Part shown: one piece after another, positions 18,065 to 25,908 of the stretch
Layout of the letters: every line of letters starts with the position of its first letter
Position numbering within the stretch: position 1 is the first letter of the stretch
NCBI RefSeq assembly: GCF_902168175.1
Contig: NZ_CABHOU010000025.1
Location: 186,001-250,000, forward strand
DNA: 64,000 bases
Reading direction: 5' to 3'
Source of the DNA: an uncultured Chitinophaga sp.
Lineage (GTDB): Bacteria; Bacteroidota; Bacteroidia; Chitinophagales; Chitinophagaceae
Notes under the pieces: generated by a model
What the model was told of the DNA's origin: nothing
Databases searched by the model: none
What the model saw: the letters and a program-made list of their open reading frames with translations, nothing else
Program-made: the position numbers and the translations under genes

Positions 18065-18411
18065 TGTCCTCCATGTTCGTACCTACATGAGTAGTGGGGT
18101 CAGGACAAGCTGAGATTGTTAATAATAAAATCGGCCCATCGTATCAATCATCTGCGTCTATCAGGTATAGTAAGCCGGCCGTTTTAGACATCTCCGCATT
18201 AAATTCTCTTGTCGCAACTATACCTTTGGCGCCACATTTACCCAAAAACACTACGCCTAACCTATTCATTAAGTTGCGCCCGGTGTATACACACAGTACC
18301 CTAAAAAAAGAAAGACCACATTCGATGAGATGATCCTCATATTGCCTGAAGCTGCCTAAGCCAGTCGGTGTATACACCTAACTTCTTAGTCAGCCAGCCC
18401 GGACAAACATG
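18065..18411. other. Gene-free stretch with a partly duplicated segment
   Basis: No supported gene is present. Two stretches repeat in the same order: a near or full GGTGTATACACC palindrome (18282 and 18367), then CCTAAAAAARGAAAGACCAC (18300 and 18413). The second copy leads into the terminator of the small lipoprotein gene. The first copy has lost the stem, so this looks like a decayed duplicate of a terminator region. Confidence 0.45.
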
Positions 18412-18449
18412 CCCTAAAAAAGGAAAGACCACCTTCCAGAGGAAGGTGG
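18412..18449 (-). terminator. Terminator of the small lipoprotein gene
   Basis: A perfect 9-bp stem (CCACCTTCC / GGAAGGTGG) with a 3-nt loop is followed on the minus strand by TCTTTCCTTTTTT. Confidence 0.85.
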
Positions 18450-18482
18450 CCCTATAAAACCTTTATTTTGCTTTGCCTAAAA

Positions 18483-18686
18483 TTAGTGAGCAGCAGCAGC
18501 AGAATCAACTGGTACGATAGCAGCAGAATCAACTGGTACGATAGCAGCAGAATCAACTGGAACTACAGCAGCAGAATCGATTGGAGCAGCAGTTGAATCT
18601 TCAGCTGGTTTAGTAGCGTTGTTGCAAGAAGCAGCGAAAAGACCCAGGGCCAGAGCGAAGAAAGATACTTTCAGTACGTTTTTCAT
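18483..18686 (-). CDS. Small repetitive lipoprotein
   Basis: This 67-residue protein has a lipoprotein signal (MKNVLKVSFFALALGLFAASC, Cys at 21), so the mature chain is only about 47 residues. The mature part consists of repeats of the type VPVDSAAI, acidic and alanine-rich, encoded by near-identical 24-bp DNA repeats. No family is recognised. The low complexity suggests an extended, surface- or periplasm-facing tail rather than an enzyme. It has its own terminator and is divergent from the sigma factor at 18823. Confidence 0.8.
   Translation of the reverse strand: MKNVLKVSFFALALGLFAASCNNATKPAEDSTAAPIDSAAVVPVDSAAIVPVDSAAIVPVDSAAAAH
18496..18591 (+). repeat. Four 24-bp in-frame coding repeats
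   Basis: The repeats start at 18496, 18520, 18544 and 18568. The first two are identical 24-mers beginning GCAGCAGAATCAACTGGTAC, the third differs in the last bases and the fourth is more diverged. Each adds eight residues, so copy-number change by slippage would preserve the frame. Confidence 0.85.
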
Positions 18687-18822
18687 GATTAATAAGATTT
18701 GAGTGTTTTAGAAAATGATATTTAACCTTTATACCGGATCAGAAGAAAGGTAACCCACTATTTTAAAAAAATATTTTTTTCGGTTACTTTGGGTTACTAA
18801 ATGCAGTAAAGCGTATTAATAA

Positions 18823-19389
18823 GTGAGTAACAATCAACATATCGAAAGGGACCAGGAATTATTGGAAGGCTTAGCTAACAACGATGATAAGTCATTGGAA
18901 ACCATCTATTCAGATAATTTTCCAATGATTTACAGGATGGTTTTACAAAATAATGGGTCGGAGGCTGACGCCAAAGACCTGTTCCAGGAGTCGGTGATCA
19001 TACTATATGAAAAGGTGCAGGAGGGCGGATTTGTACTGACCAGCAAGCTGAAAACTTACATTTATGCCGTTTGCAGGCGTATTTGGCTAAAAAAATTACA
19101 GGGGCAGGCCTGGCAGGGCAGTATAACTGAAGAACTGGAGGCCATTACCCCCGTAGAGGATACCATAGAAGAGGCAGAAAAGCGGGATGAGCAGTATGGT
19201 ATTATGGAAAAGGCCATGTCGCACATGGGAGAACCCTGCAAAACTATACTGGAAGATTATTACATCCACAAGCGCTCTATGCAGGAGATTTCGGAAAAAT
19301 TCGGTTACACGAACTCCGAAAACGCCAAGAATCAGAAGTATAAGTGCCTGATGAGATTGAAGAAACTATTTTTTGCACAATATAAATAA
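18823..19389 (+). CDS. RNA polymerase ECF sigma factor
   Basis: This 188-residue ECF-type sigma-70 factor has region 2 at about 30-100 (IYRMVLQNNGSEADAKDLFQESVIILYEK, then KLKTYIYAVCRRIWLKKL) and region 4 at about 125-185 (EPCKTILEDYYIHKRSMQEISEKFGY, helix-turn-helix with NAKNQKYKCLMRLKKLF). The only upstream start in frame is GTG at 18823; the next ATG would remove part of region 2. The next gene, 20 nt on, begins with an anti-sigma-like segment, so the pair is probably a regulatory module. Confidence 0.88.
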   Translation: MSNNQHIERDQELLEGLANNDDKSLETIYSDNFPMIYRMVLQNNGSEADAKDLFQESVIILYEKVQEGGFVLTSKLKTYIYAVCRRIWLKKLQGQAWQGSITEELEAITPVEDTIEEAEKRDEQYGIMEKAMSHMGEPCKTILEDYYIHKRSMQEISEKFGYTNSENAKNQKYKCLMRLKKLFFAQYK

Positions 19390-19409
19390 AGTAGAGAGGG
19401 TCATAAGTG

Positions 19410-20516
19410 ATGAATGATATCCACTTGATACAAGAAATTGAGCGATACCTCGCTGGCGAGATGAGCACACTGGAAGCTGCCGCCTTCGAGTCTAAACGCC
19501 GAACCAATCCTGAGGTTGACCAACAGGTAGTTGAACATCAACTGCTTGTGAAGCAACTTGAGGCATTTGGCAACAGGAAGAACCTCCTGGGTAAACTCAA
19601 TGCTATCCACGAAAAAACTGATCTCCACGATCTGCGTGCCGAATTTGCGCCTAAAACGGCAAAAATACGGTACATGAACCGTCGCACCATTACTGCTATT
19701 GCAGCGGCTGCCTGTGTGGCACTGGTTACTTCGCTTTCCACCATCGCCATTATGCAGAAAGCGGCTAAGAAATCTACCACTGCACAGTATGAGAGCGTTA
19801 GAAGAGAACTGAACAACGTGCGGGCGTCTACAAATGAGATCATCGAAAAAATTACACCTAAAAAGGGAGCTCCGCTCAACCCGGGTAACTATGGTGGCAC
19901 TTGTTTCGCGATCAACCGTTACGGCTATATGCTTACCAACCGTCACGTTATTGGGGGTGCCGATTCCATCTATATCCAAAATAACAAAGGTGAAGTTTTT
20001 AAAGCCATCAGCGTATTCGAAGATATTTCCAGCGATCTGGCGGTAATCAGGATTGCTGACTCGTCTTTCCGCAGTGCAGCGTTGCCTTACTCACTTAAAC
20101 CTCAGAGTGTACGCCTTGGTGAAGAAGTATTTACGATGGGCTTCCCTCGTGACGAAGTAGTTTACGGTAAAGGCTACATCAGTGCGCAAACGGGATTTAA
20201 TGGTGATACAATTACTTACCAGGTATCTATCCCGGTTCTCCCGGGTAACAGTGGCGCTCCCCTGCTTGACAACAGAGGACAGGTGGTAGGCATTATTGCT
20301 GGCAGACAACGTGCTTCCGATGGTATCGCTTTCGCGGTAAAATCAGCGAACCTCAAACGCCTGCTGGACGAAATGCCTAAGGAGAGCATCTCTAAAAAGG
20401 GTAAAAAAGATATCAAATCTAACACCGCCAGCCTGGAAGGCCTAAATCGTGAAGACCAACTGAAGAAACTGGAAGACTATGTATACATGGTGAAGGTGTA
20501 CAAAGCAACAAAGTAA
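19410..20516 (+). CDS. Membrane-anchored trypsin-like serine protease with anti-sigma-like N-terminus
   Basis: This 368-residue protein starts with a cytoplasmic helical segment (about 5-45, IQEIERYLAGEMSTLEAAAFESK) of the kind found at the N-terminus of Bacteroidota anti-sigma factors. One membrane span (about 94-115), a short coiled region and a trypsin/DegP-type protease domain (about 155-340) follow. The catalytic triad is intact: His179 in LTNRHVIGG, Asp209 in SSDLAVI, Ser281 in PGNSGAPL. No PDZ domain is visible. The protease should face the periplasm. It is encoded 20 nt after an ECF sigma factor, so one protein may both hold the sigma factor and sense or process an envelope signal. 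The GTG at 19407 is an alternative start. Confidence 0.87.
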   Translation: MNDIHLIQEIERYLAGEMSTLEAAAFESKRRTNPEVDQQVVEHQLLVKQLEAFGNRKNLLGKLNAIHEKTDLHDLRAEFAPKTAKIRYMNRRTITAIAAAACVALVTSLSTIAIMQKAAKKSTTAQYESVRRELNNVRASTNEIIEKITPKKGAPLNPGNYGGTCFAINRYGYMLTNRHVIGGADSIYIQNNKGEVFKAISVFEDISSDLAVIRIADSSFRSAALPYSLKPQSVRLGEEVFTMGFPRDEVVYGKGYISAQTGFNGDTITYQVSIPVLPGNSGAPLLDNRGQVVGIIAGRQRASDGIAFAVKSANLKRLLDEMPKESISKKGKKDIKSNTASLEGLNREDQLKKLEDYVYMVKVYKATK

Positions 20517-20533
20517 ACACACTCGTTTATATA

Positions 20534-20565
20534 AAAAAAAGCATCCTCCCGGGGATGCTTTTTTT
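20534..20565. terminator. Bidirectional terminator
   Basis: AAAAAAAGCATCC and GGATGCTTTTTTT form a 13-bp stem with T-runs on both strands. It ends the protease gene and can serve the convergent gene at 20615. Confidence 0.85.
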
Positions 20566-20614
20566 ATATCGGCAGTACTCAGGTACAACAGGTTTTTATA
20601 TCCATATAAAGTAA

Positions 20615-21349
20615 CTACTTTTTATTCGCCCAGGTACGATAGCGATCGGTGGTCCAGTAGATGAGGTCTTCATTTAACATACCACGTAACTGGTTATAAG
20701 TGGGCTTGTTGGCATTCATGAAATTAAGCAGCGAATCGCCGGTAAGGCCAGTTACTTTGTTCACGAACTGCTTGGAGTACCGGAACTCAATATATTCTTC
20801 CACCTCGTTGGTTTCAAATTTCTCCTTAAATCTTCTCTTATCCTTTTCTCCCTGCGAATAGCGGGTGAAAGGGCTGAAAATAATACCAAAACCTTCGGGA
20901 CGTTTGCTTTTATCTACAAGGCTTTTGTCTGGCACTTCCAATATATGGCGGAACTCATCGGCCCTGGCCAGGGAGTCGAGCTGATAGGCATTGTAACGGG
21001 AAGTAATTTCTACTGCCTTCAGGAAATGTTCCTCCACATCCAGTGACGCGTTATGCACTTCGGTGCCCCCGGTTTGTTTCACCACAAAGGTATCCGCGTG
21101 GTAACCAACATAAGAAAGTACGATGGTGTCGTTCTGATGGCCCGTAATTTTATAATATCCTCCTTTATCGGTGAATACACTTTGCCGGGTAGACAGGTTC
21201 CTCGCAGAAGCTGGGTATAAAATCAGGCGGGTAGATTTATCTACCAACTGCCCGCGGACTGTTACAGGGCTCAACTGCTGCGCGTGTGCGCCAACCGAAA
21301 GTATAACCAGGCCAGCGGCCGTAATAAATAAAGACAAATAGGATCTCAT
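20615..21349 (-). CDS. Secreted protein with carboxypeptidase-regulatory-like domain
   Basis: The protein is about 244 residues when started at the ATG at 21349, which begins a clear signal peptide (MRSYLSLFITAAGLVILSVGAHAQ); the longer frame upstream lacks a signal. A CarboxypepD_reg-like beta-sandwich follows (about 30-110: VTVRGQLVDKSTRLILYPASARN to LSYVGYHADTFVV), as at the N-terminus of TonB receptors but without plug or barrel. The C-terminal 130 residues are polar, end with LNEDLIYWTTDRYRTWANKK, and match nothing I recognise. This free-standing type is frequent in Bacteroidota and its function is unknown. Confidence 0.78.
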   Translation of the reverse strand: MRSYLSLFITAAGLVILSVGAHAQQLSPVTVRGQLVDKSTRLILYPASARNLSTRQSVFTDKGGYYKITGHQNDTIVLSYVGYHADTFVVKQTGGTEVHNASLDVEEHFLKAVEITSRYNAYQLDSLARADEFRHILEVPDKSLVDKSKRPEGFGIIFSPFTRYSQGEKDKRRFKEKFETNEVEEYIEFRYSKQFVNKVTGLTGDSLLNFMNANKPTYNQLRGMLNEDLIYWTTDRYRTWANKK

Positions 21350-21423
21350 ATCATCAAAACAAATTCGTAACAAAATAGTTAAACGTTCGGCGGGGTATAT
21401 ATTCCCGTTGTTAAATGTATCAC

Positions 21424-21457
21424 AAAAAAAAAGCCGGTCCCCCATTAAGGAGACCGG
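21424..21457 (-). terminator. Terminator after the CsbD gene
   Basis: On the minus strand CCGGTCTCC and GGGGACCGG form a stem with one mismatch, followed by CTTTTTTTTT. Confidence 0.82.
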
Positions 21458-21470
21458 ATTCCTAATTTTT

Positions 21471-21656
21471 TTAAAAGGAATGGAGTAATGTGATCACTTC
21501 ATCCCTGGATTTGCCAAGCTTAATCTGGATCCTACCGATCAGGCGATCTTCTTTTCCTTCTTCGTAGAGTAAATCGTCTTCCGTAAGCTCTGCGAAAAGT
21601 TGTTTGAGTTTGCCTTTGATCTCGTTCCACTGGCCTTGAAAAATAAATCTGTCCAT
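21471..21656 (-). CDS. CsbD family small stress protein
   Basis: This 61-residue hydrophilic protein matches the CsbD family over its whole length. It opens with FQGQWNEIKGKLKQLFAELTEDDL and continues with EEGKEDRLIGRIQIKLGKSRDEV. In other bacteria CsbD proteins are induced by general stress or high osmolarity, but their biochemical role is not known. It has its own terminator, and the aldose 1-epimerase ends 70 nt upstream on the same strand, so read-through from that gene is possible. Confidence 0.88.
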   Translation of the reverse strand: MDRFIFQGQWNEIKGKLKQLFAELTEDDLLYEEGKEDRLIGRIQIKLGKSRDEVITLLHSF

Positions 21657-21726
21657 AATTGTCAGGTTTAAGCGTGAACAATCAGGGGAAAATCACTTTT
21701 CAGAGGCCAAATCCGTGCCAAACGGA

Positions 21727-22659
21727 TCAGCTCACCTTGATAGTCGTGGTGTAATCTGTGCTTTTACCGGCAGCCAGTCTTTTAAGCATAATGCCATTGT
21801 TGAATGCATCCGGAGGGGCACTCAGATTTTCTATGGCGATGCTGTTACGGTGAGGCGGTGTGTAAACCTGGAGTATCGGGTAACTCTCTTCGGGCGAAAG
21901 CGCGATGGTGATACCTTTTACCGGATCGTACAACCGGCACATTGGCTGAGGCTGTATGAAATTGAGGGTAAAGGAATTATCGAGTGTAACCCCGTTAAGG
22001 CTGGTCAGTTTTTTAAAGTTCTGGTAACGCACCAGCCTGCCGGTTGGGATCAGGCTGCTATCGAACTCCACTATTTCATTGGCAAAGAACTGCAGCTCCA
22101 ACTGATCTACAGGTGTACCGGTAGTAAAGTACGGATGCCAGCCGTCCATGATCGGAATAGGACCGGTGTGACGGTTGGTAATGCGGGTGGATAGCTTAAG
22201 CTCGTTCCAGCCCATCAGCTTAAAATGTGTATGAATAGTAAAGGGGAACGGGTAACCAGGATCTTCACCATTATATTCGTACTCGAGTGTAATGGCTACG
22301 TGACGGGCAGTTATTTCCTCTTCAATTACTTCAAAGTTCGCGTCGAACAGCAGCCCGTGTATCGGTGATTTTTCGATGTTATATTCAAGACCATCCCATA
22401 TATAGCTGCCATTTCTAAGGCGGCAGGCGAAGGGACTGAGTTTTACGCTTTTGAAGCTGGTACGTACTTCCTCGTTATATTCGTCGAGTCCGTTATAGTT
22501 ATCTATGAGGTTAAGCGGTTTTCCGTCGTGTTGTATTTTAAAACCGTGCAACATGGCCCCGTAGTTGGGTACTATATCCACCTGTGTATTGTTAACATTA
22601 TCCTTTAAAGTGATAACATAGAAACCGTTTTCTTCATTTCGATTAATGCTAAAGCCCAT
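21727..22659 (-). CDS. Aldose 1-epimerase (mutarotase) family
   Basis: This 310-residue galactose-mutarotase-fold enzyme interconverts alpha and beta anomers of aldoses. Substrate and catalytic histidines are seen in SPIHGLLFD and DGWHPYF, and the catalytic glutamate in the C-terminal NSIAIENLSA. The adjacent xylose isomerase and xylulokinase suggest xylose as a natural substrate, supplying the anomer the isomerase uses. A terminator sits between it and xylA, so it may have a separate transcript. Confidence 0.88.
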   Translation of the reverse strand: MGFSINRNEENGFYVITLKDNVNNTQVDIVPNYGAMLHGFKIQHDGKPLNLIDNYNGLDEYNEEVRTSFKSVKLSPFACRLRNGSYIWDGLEYNIEKSPIHGLLFDANFEVIEEEITARHVAITLEYEYNGEDPGYPFPFTIHTHFKLMGWNELKLSTRITNRHTGPIPIMDGWHPYFTTGTPVDQLELQFFANEIVEFDSSLIPTGRLVRYQNFKKLTSLNGVTLDNSFTLNFIQPQPMCRLYDPVKGITIALSPEESYPILQVYTPPHRNSIAIENLSAPPDAFNNGIMLKRLAAGKSTDYTTTIKVS

Positions 22660-22867
22660 TGTCTTTCCTGAATTGTGCGGTTAAATTACGAAGTGTTTTA
22701 GATAGTTTCCGCAGATAGGTCAATAATTCTATAAAAGATAATGGCGGGGAGTGCCGGCACACCTCACTCAAATCTGCCATGGCATTGAATTTCCACACTA
22801 TTAACAAATAAATCATAATCGGTTGGCGGATGTTGATTTTGTCAATTAACCCTTTATTTCAGACAAC

Positions 22868-22902
22868 AAAAAAAGCGGGGAAAGGTTTAACCCTCCCCGC
22901 TT
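22868..22902 (-). terminator. Terminator after xylA
   Basis: On the minus strand AAGCGGGGA and TCCCCGCTT form a 9-bp stem followed by T7. It closes the symporter-xylB-xylA unit. The stretch 22660-22867 contains nothing else I can support. Confidence 0.82.
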
Positions 22903-22920
22903 CAACCGTATCAAAAGCGA

Positions 22921-24249
22921 TTAAATGTACCTGTTTACCAGGTTTTCCAGCCATTCCTGGCGTCCGCTGGTTTGTTTGGCCTCGCCATTGGCCAGGGCAA
23001 ACGTGCGAAGATCTTCGAGCGTCAGTTTGCCTTCCTCAAACTCCCTGCCCTTACCACTATCAAACGAGGCGTAGCGGTCTTTACGGAATTGTTTGTAAGG
23101 CGATTCGCGCAGTATTTTATCAGCGATAATAGCCGAGCGGGCAAAATTATCGATACCACCGATGTGGGCGTGGAAGATATCTTCAAGGTCGGTAGAGTTG
23201 CGACGGGTTTTGGCGTCGAAGTTAACACCGCCGCCGGCAAAACCACCCGCTTCCAGGATCACCAGCATCGTTTCCACCATTTCGTTCAGGTTATTGGGAA
23301 ACTGGTCGGTATCCCATCCATTTTGATAGTCGCCACGGTTAGCATCTATGCTGCCCAGCATACCAGCATCGGCAGCCGTTTGCAACTCATGCTGGAAAGT
23401 GTGGCCAGCGAGTGTGGCGTGGTTCACTTCGATATTGATCTTAAAGTCTTTGTCAAGGCCGTAATGACGCAGGAAGCCAATTACCGTTGCGCAATCGTAA
23501 TCGTACTGGTGTTTGGTGGGCTCGCAGGGCTTAGGTTCGATAAAGAAAGTGCCTTTAAAGCCCTGCTTGCGCGCGTAATCGCGGGAGATAGAAAGGAAAC
23601 GGGCCAGGTGTTCCTGTTCGCGTTTCATATCCGTATTCAGCAATGTCATATAACCCTCGCGGCCGCCCCAGAACACATAGTTTTCGCCACCTAAAGCGAT
23701 GGTAGCGTCTATGGCATTTTTGATCTGTGTGCCGGCGTAGGCCAGTACAGAAAAATCGGGGTTGGTAGAGGCCCCGTTCATATAACGCGGGTGGCTGAAC
23801 ACGTTAGCGGTGCCCCAAAGCAGCTTAACGCCACTTTCGGCCTGCTTTAGTTTCGCATACTCTACGATGAGCTGCAACCTGGTTTCATACTCAGCCAGGC
23901 TCTCCCCTTCATCCACCAGGTCGATATCATGAAAACAATAGTAAGGTACATCCAGTTTGGTGATGAACTCGAAAGCCGCGTCCATCTTATCTTTCGCACT
24001 CTGCGCCGGATCGGGCGACAGCAGCCATGGAAATTGTTTGGTGCCCGGCCCGAAAGGGTCGCCGCCGGTACCACAGAAGGTATGCCAGTAGGATACGGCG
24101 AAGCGGAACAGCTCTTTCATGGTTTTACCATTGATCTTATGTTCCGGGTTGTACCATTTATAGGCAAATGGGTTGTCCGACTGTGGGCCTTCATATTTTA
24201 TCTGCCCTATCTCCTTAAAATACTCCGTGTTTCCTAAAGTGATGCTCAT
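22921..24249 (-). CDS. xylA: Xylose isomerase
   Basis: This enzyme converts D-xylose to D-xylulose using divalent metal. The 442-residue protein matches class II isomerases in length. It shows the catalytic His in [13 protein letters not shown], the metal-binding [34 protein letters not shown] and the Asp cluster [18 protein letters not shown]. It follows xylB by 48 nt in the same orientation, so the two probably share a transcript. Confidence 0.97.
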   Translation of the reverse strand: MSITLGNTEYFKEIGQIKYEGPQSDNPFAYKWYNPEHKINGKTMKELFRFAVSYWHTFCGTGGDPFGPGTKQFPWLLSPDPAQSAKDKMDAAFEFITKLDVPYYCFHDIDLVDEGESLAEYETRLQLIVEYAKLKQAESGVKLLWGTANVFSHPRYMNGASTNPDFSVLAYAGTQIKNAIDATIALGGENYVFWGGREGYMTLLNTDMKREQEHLARFLSISRDYARKQGFKGTFFIEPKPCEPTKHQYDYDCATVIGFLRHYGLDKDFKINIEVNHATLAGHTFQHELQTAADAGMLGSIDANRGDYQNGWDTDQFPNNLNEMVETMLVILEAGGFAGGGVNFDAKTRRNSTDLEDIFHAHIGGIDNFARSAIIADKILRESPYKQFRKDRYASFDSGKGREFEEGKLTLEDLRTFALANGEAKQTSGRQEWLENLVNRYI

Positions 24250-24297
24250 ATCTATAATTTTAAGTTTCCAGATAACGATCCAAATTACCGAATAATC

Positions 24298-25785
24298 TTA
24301 ACCCTGCTTCAGCATTTGCTGCAAACCACCTTTCCAGTGGCCGTACACATCACCATAGGCCTTGCTGAGCGTAGCGTCCGGCTCTATGGTCGCCAGGCAT
24401 TCCATACCATTAAAGGCATCCTTCATTTCCTTATAATAACCGATGCCTACGCCGGCAGCCCTTGCAGCACCCAGTGCGCCATCTGTGTTATATAACTCGA
24501 TCGTTACATTCGCCGTATTCGCAAACGCCTGGCGGAACAGCGGACTTAAGAACATATTTGCCTTACCCGCACGCACCCGCTCGATTTTCAGGCCCATCTG
24601 GCGCATAATATCCATACCATACGTAAGTGCATACACGATACCTTCCTGACCTGCGCGCAGCAGGTGCTCCTGCTGATGAACGTTGAAATTCAGGTGCTGG
24701 AAGCTGCCGCCGAATGGTTTATTGGCGAGAATGCGCTCTACACCGTTACCGAAAGGATACACCCGCAACCCATCCGCCCCCAGTGGAGCCTTGGATGCCC
24801 GGGCATTCATATCTTCATAAGACGCCCCGCTCACCTGGTGCTTCAGCCAGCTGTTAAGAATGCCCGTACCGTTGAGGCACATCAGCACACCATTTCTTGT
24901 TGCTTCGGCCGTATGGTTTACATGTATAAAAGTGTTTACACGGCTTTCCGCATCGAAAGCAGGTTGATCGTGTACGGCATATACCACGCCGGACGTACCT
25001 GCAGTAGTGGCGGCCTCGCCGGGCTGCAGCACGTTCAGGGAAAAAGCGTTATTAGGCTGATCGCCTGCACGGTAAGTTACCGGGGTACCTTCAGCAATAC
25101 CCAGTAATTCTGCCGCAGCTTTCGTTACCCGTCCCTGGTCGCCGAAGGTGGGAACTATTTTCGATAGCAGGCTTTCATCGATGCCGTAGAAGTCCAGCAG
25201 TGGTTTGGAGAGTTGCTGTTCTTTGAAGTCCCAGAAAATACCTTCAGAGAGGCCAGACAGTGTGGTGCAGGCCTCACCGGTGAGGCGCATGGCGATGAAG
25301 TCGCCCGGCAGCATAATCTTATCGATCTGTGCATAGGTTTCCGGTTCGTTTTCCTTTACCCAGCGCAGTTTGGAGGCGGTAAAGTTACCGGGGGCGTTTA
25401 ACAGATGCTCCAGCGCATACTTTTCGCCAAGGTGTTGTAAAGCTTTGTTCCCTACACCAACGGCGCGGCTATCGCACCAGATGATGGAGGGGCGGAGGGG
25501 CTGCTGATTTTTATCTACGCAAACTAAACCGTGCATCTGGTAAGCAATGCCGATAGCCAGGATGTCTTTCGGTGCAAAAGCCTGTTGTTTTTTCAGCAGG
25601 GCTACTGCTTTCTGTACCTCTTTCCACCACGACTCCGGATCTTGTTCGGCCCAGTCGGCCTGCGGCACATTGATAGGTAATTCTTTGTCGGTGCTGGCGG
25701 CCGAGGCTACTGCTTTACCCGATACAGCGTCCAGCAGGGCGGCTTTAATGGAGGAAGAACCTATATCTAATCCTAAAAAGTACAT
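24298..25785 (-). CDS. xylB: Xylulokinase
   Basis: This FGGY-family kinase phosphorylates D-xylulose to enter the pentose phosphate pathway. The ATG at 25785 gives the family N-terminus MYFLGLDIGSSSIKAAL; a longer in-frame start at 25851 would add 22 residues that include the upstream hairpin and is not family-like. The ATP and substrate motifs are present: GIAYQMHGLVCVD, ASKLRWVKENEP (substrate clamp), RAGDQPNNAFSLNV and the C-terminal NTDGALGAARAAGVG. It is about 495 residues long, as expected. It lies between the symporter and xylA. Confidence 0.95.
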   Translation of the reverse strand: MYFLGLDIGSSSIKAALLDAVSGKAVASAASTDKELPINVPQADWAEQDPESWWKEVQKAVALLKKQQAFAPKDILAIGIAYQMHGLVCVDKNQQPLRPSIIWCDSRAVGVGNKALQHLGEKYALEHLLNAPGNFTASKLRWVKENEPETYAQIDKIMLPGDFIAMRLTGEACTTLSGLSEGIFWDFKEQQLSKPLLDFYGIDESLLSKIVPTFGDQGRVTKAAAELLGIAEGTPVTYRAGDQPNNAFSLNVLQPGEAATTAGTSGVVYAVHDQPAFDAESRVNTFIHVNHTAEATRNGVLMCLNGTGILNSWLKHQVSGASYEDMNARASKAPLGADGLRVYPFGNGVERILANKPFGGSFQHLNFNVHQQEHLLRAGQEGIVYALTYGMDIMRQMGLKIERVRAGKANMFLSPLFRQAFANTANVTIELYNTDGALGAARAAGVGIGYYKEMKDAFNGMECLATIEPDATLSKAYGDVYGHWKGGLQQMLKQG

Positions 25786-25810
25786 AATCGCAGAATTTTC
25801 AAACTTGTTT

Positions 25811-25860
25811 AAAAAAGTAGTCCCTTTGTATTTCGGGTCGAAAAAATACAAAGGGACTAC
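25811..25860 (-). terminator. Long perfect hairpin between the symporter and xylB
   Basis: A 17-bp perfect inverted repeat (GTAGTCCCTTTGTATTT and its complement, 10-nt loop) is followed on the minus strand by TTTTTT. It lies 48 nt after the symporter stop and 31 nt before the xylB ATG. It has the form of a terminator, which would reduce xylB-xylA expression relative to the transporter. It could also act as a regulated attenuator or 3'-end stabiliser. Confidence 0.7.
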
Positions 25861-25908
25861 GAGAATATGAAAGATTAGCGGTGATTTTACGAAATCATAC
25901 CCTATTCT

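Noticed and set aside
18144..18377. A 77-codon minus-strand frame in the repeat-bearing gap
   Set aside because: It spans one copy of a duplicated non-coding segment, lacks a promoter or known motif, and its C-terminal part is not convincing as protein.
18496..18591. The 24-bp repeats as a CRISPR array
   Set aside because: They are contiguous, in frame and coding within a lipoprotein gene.
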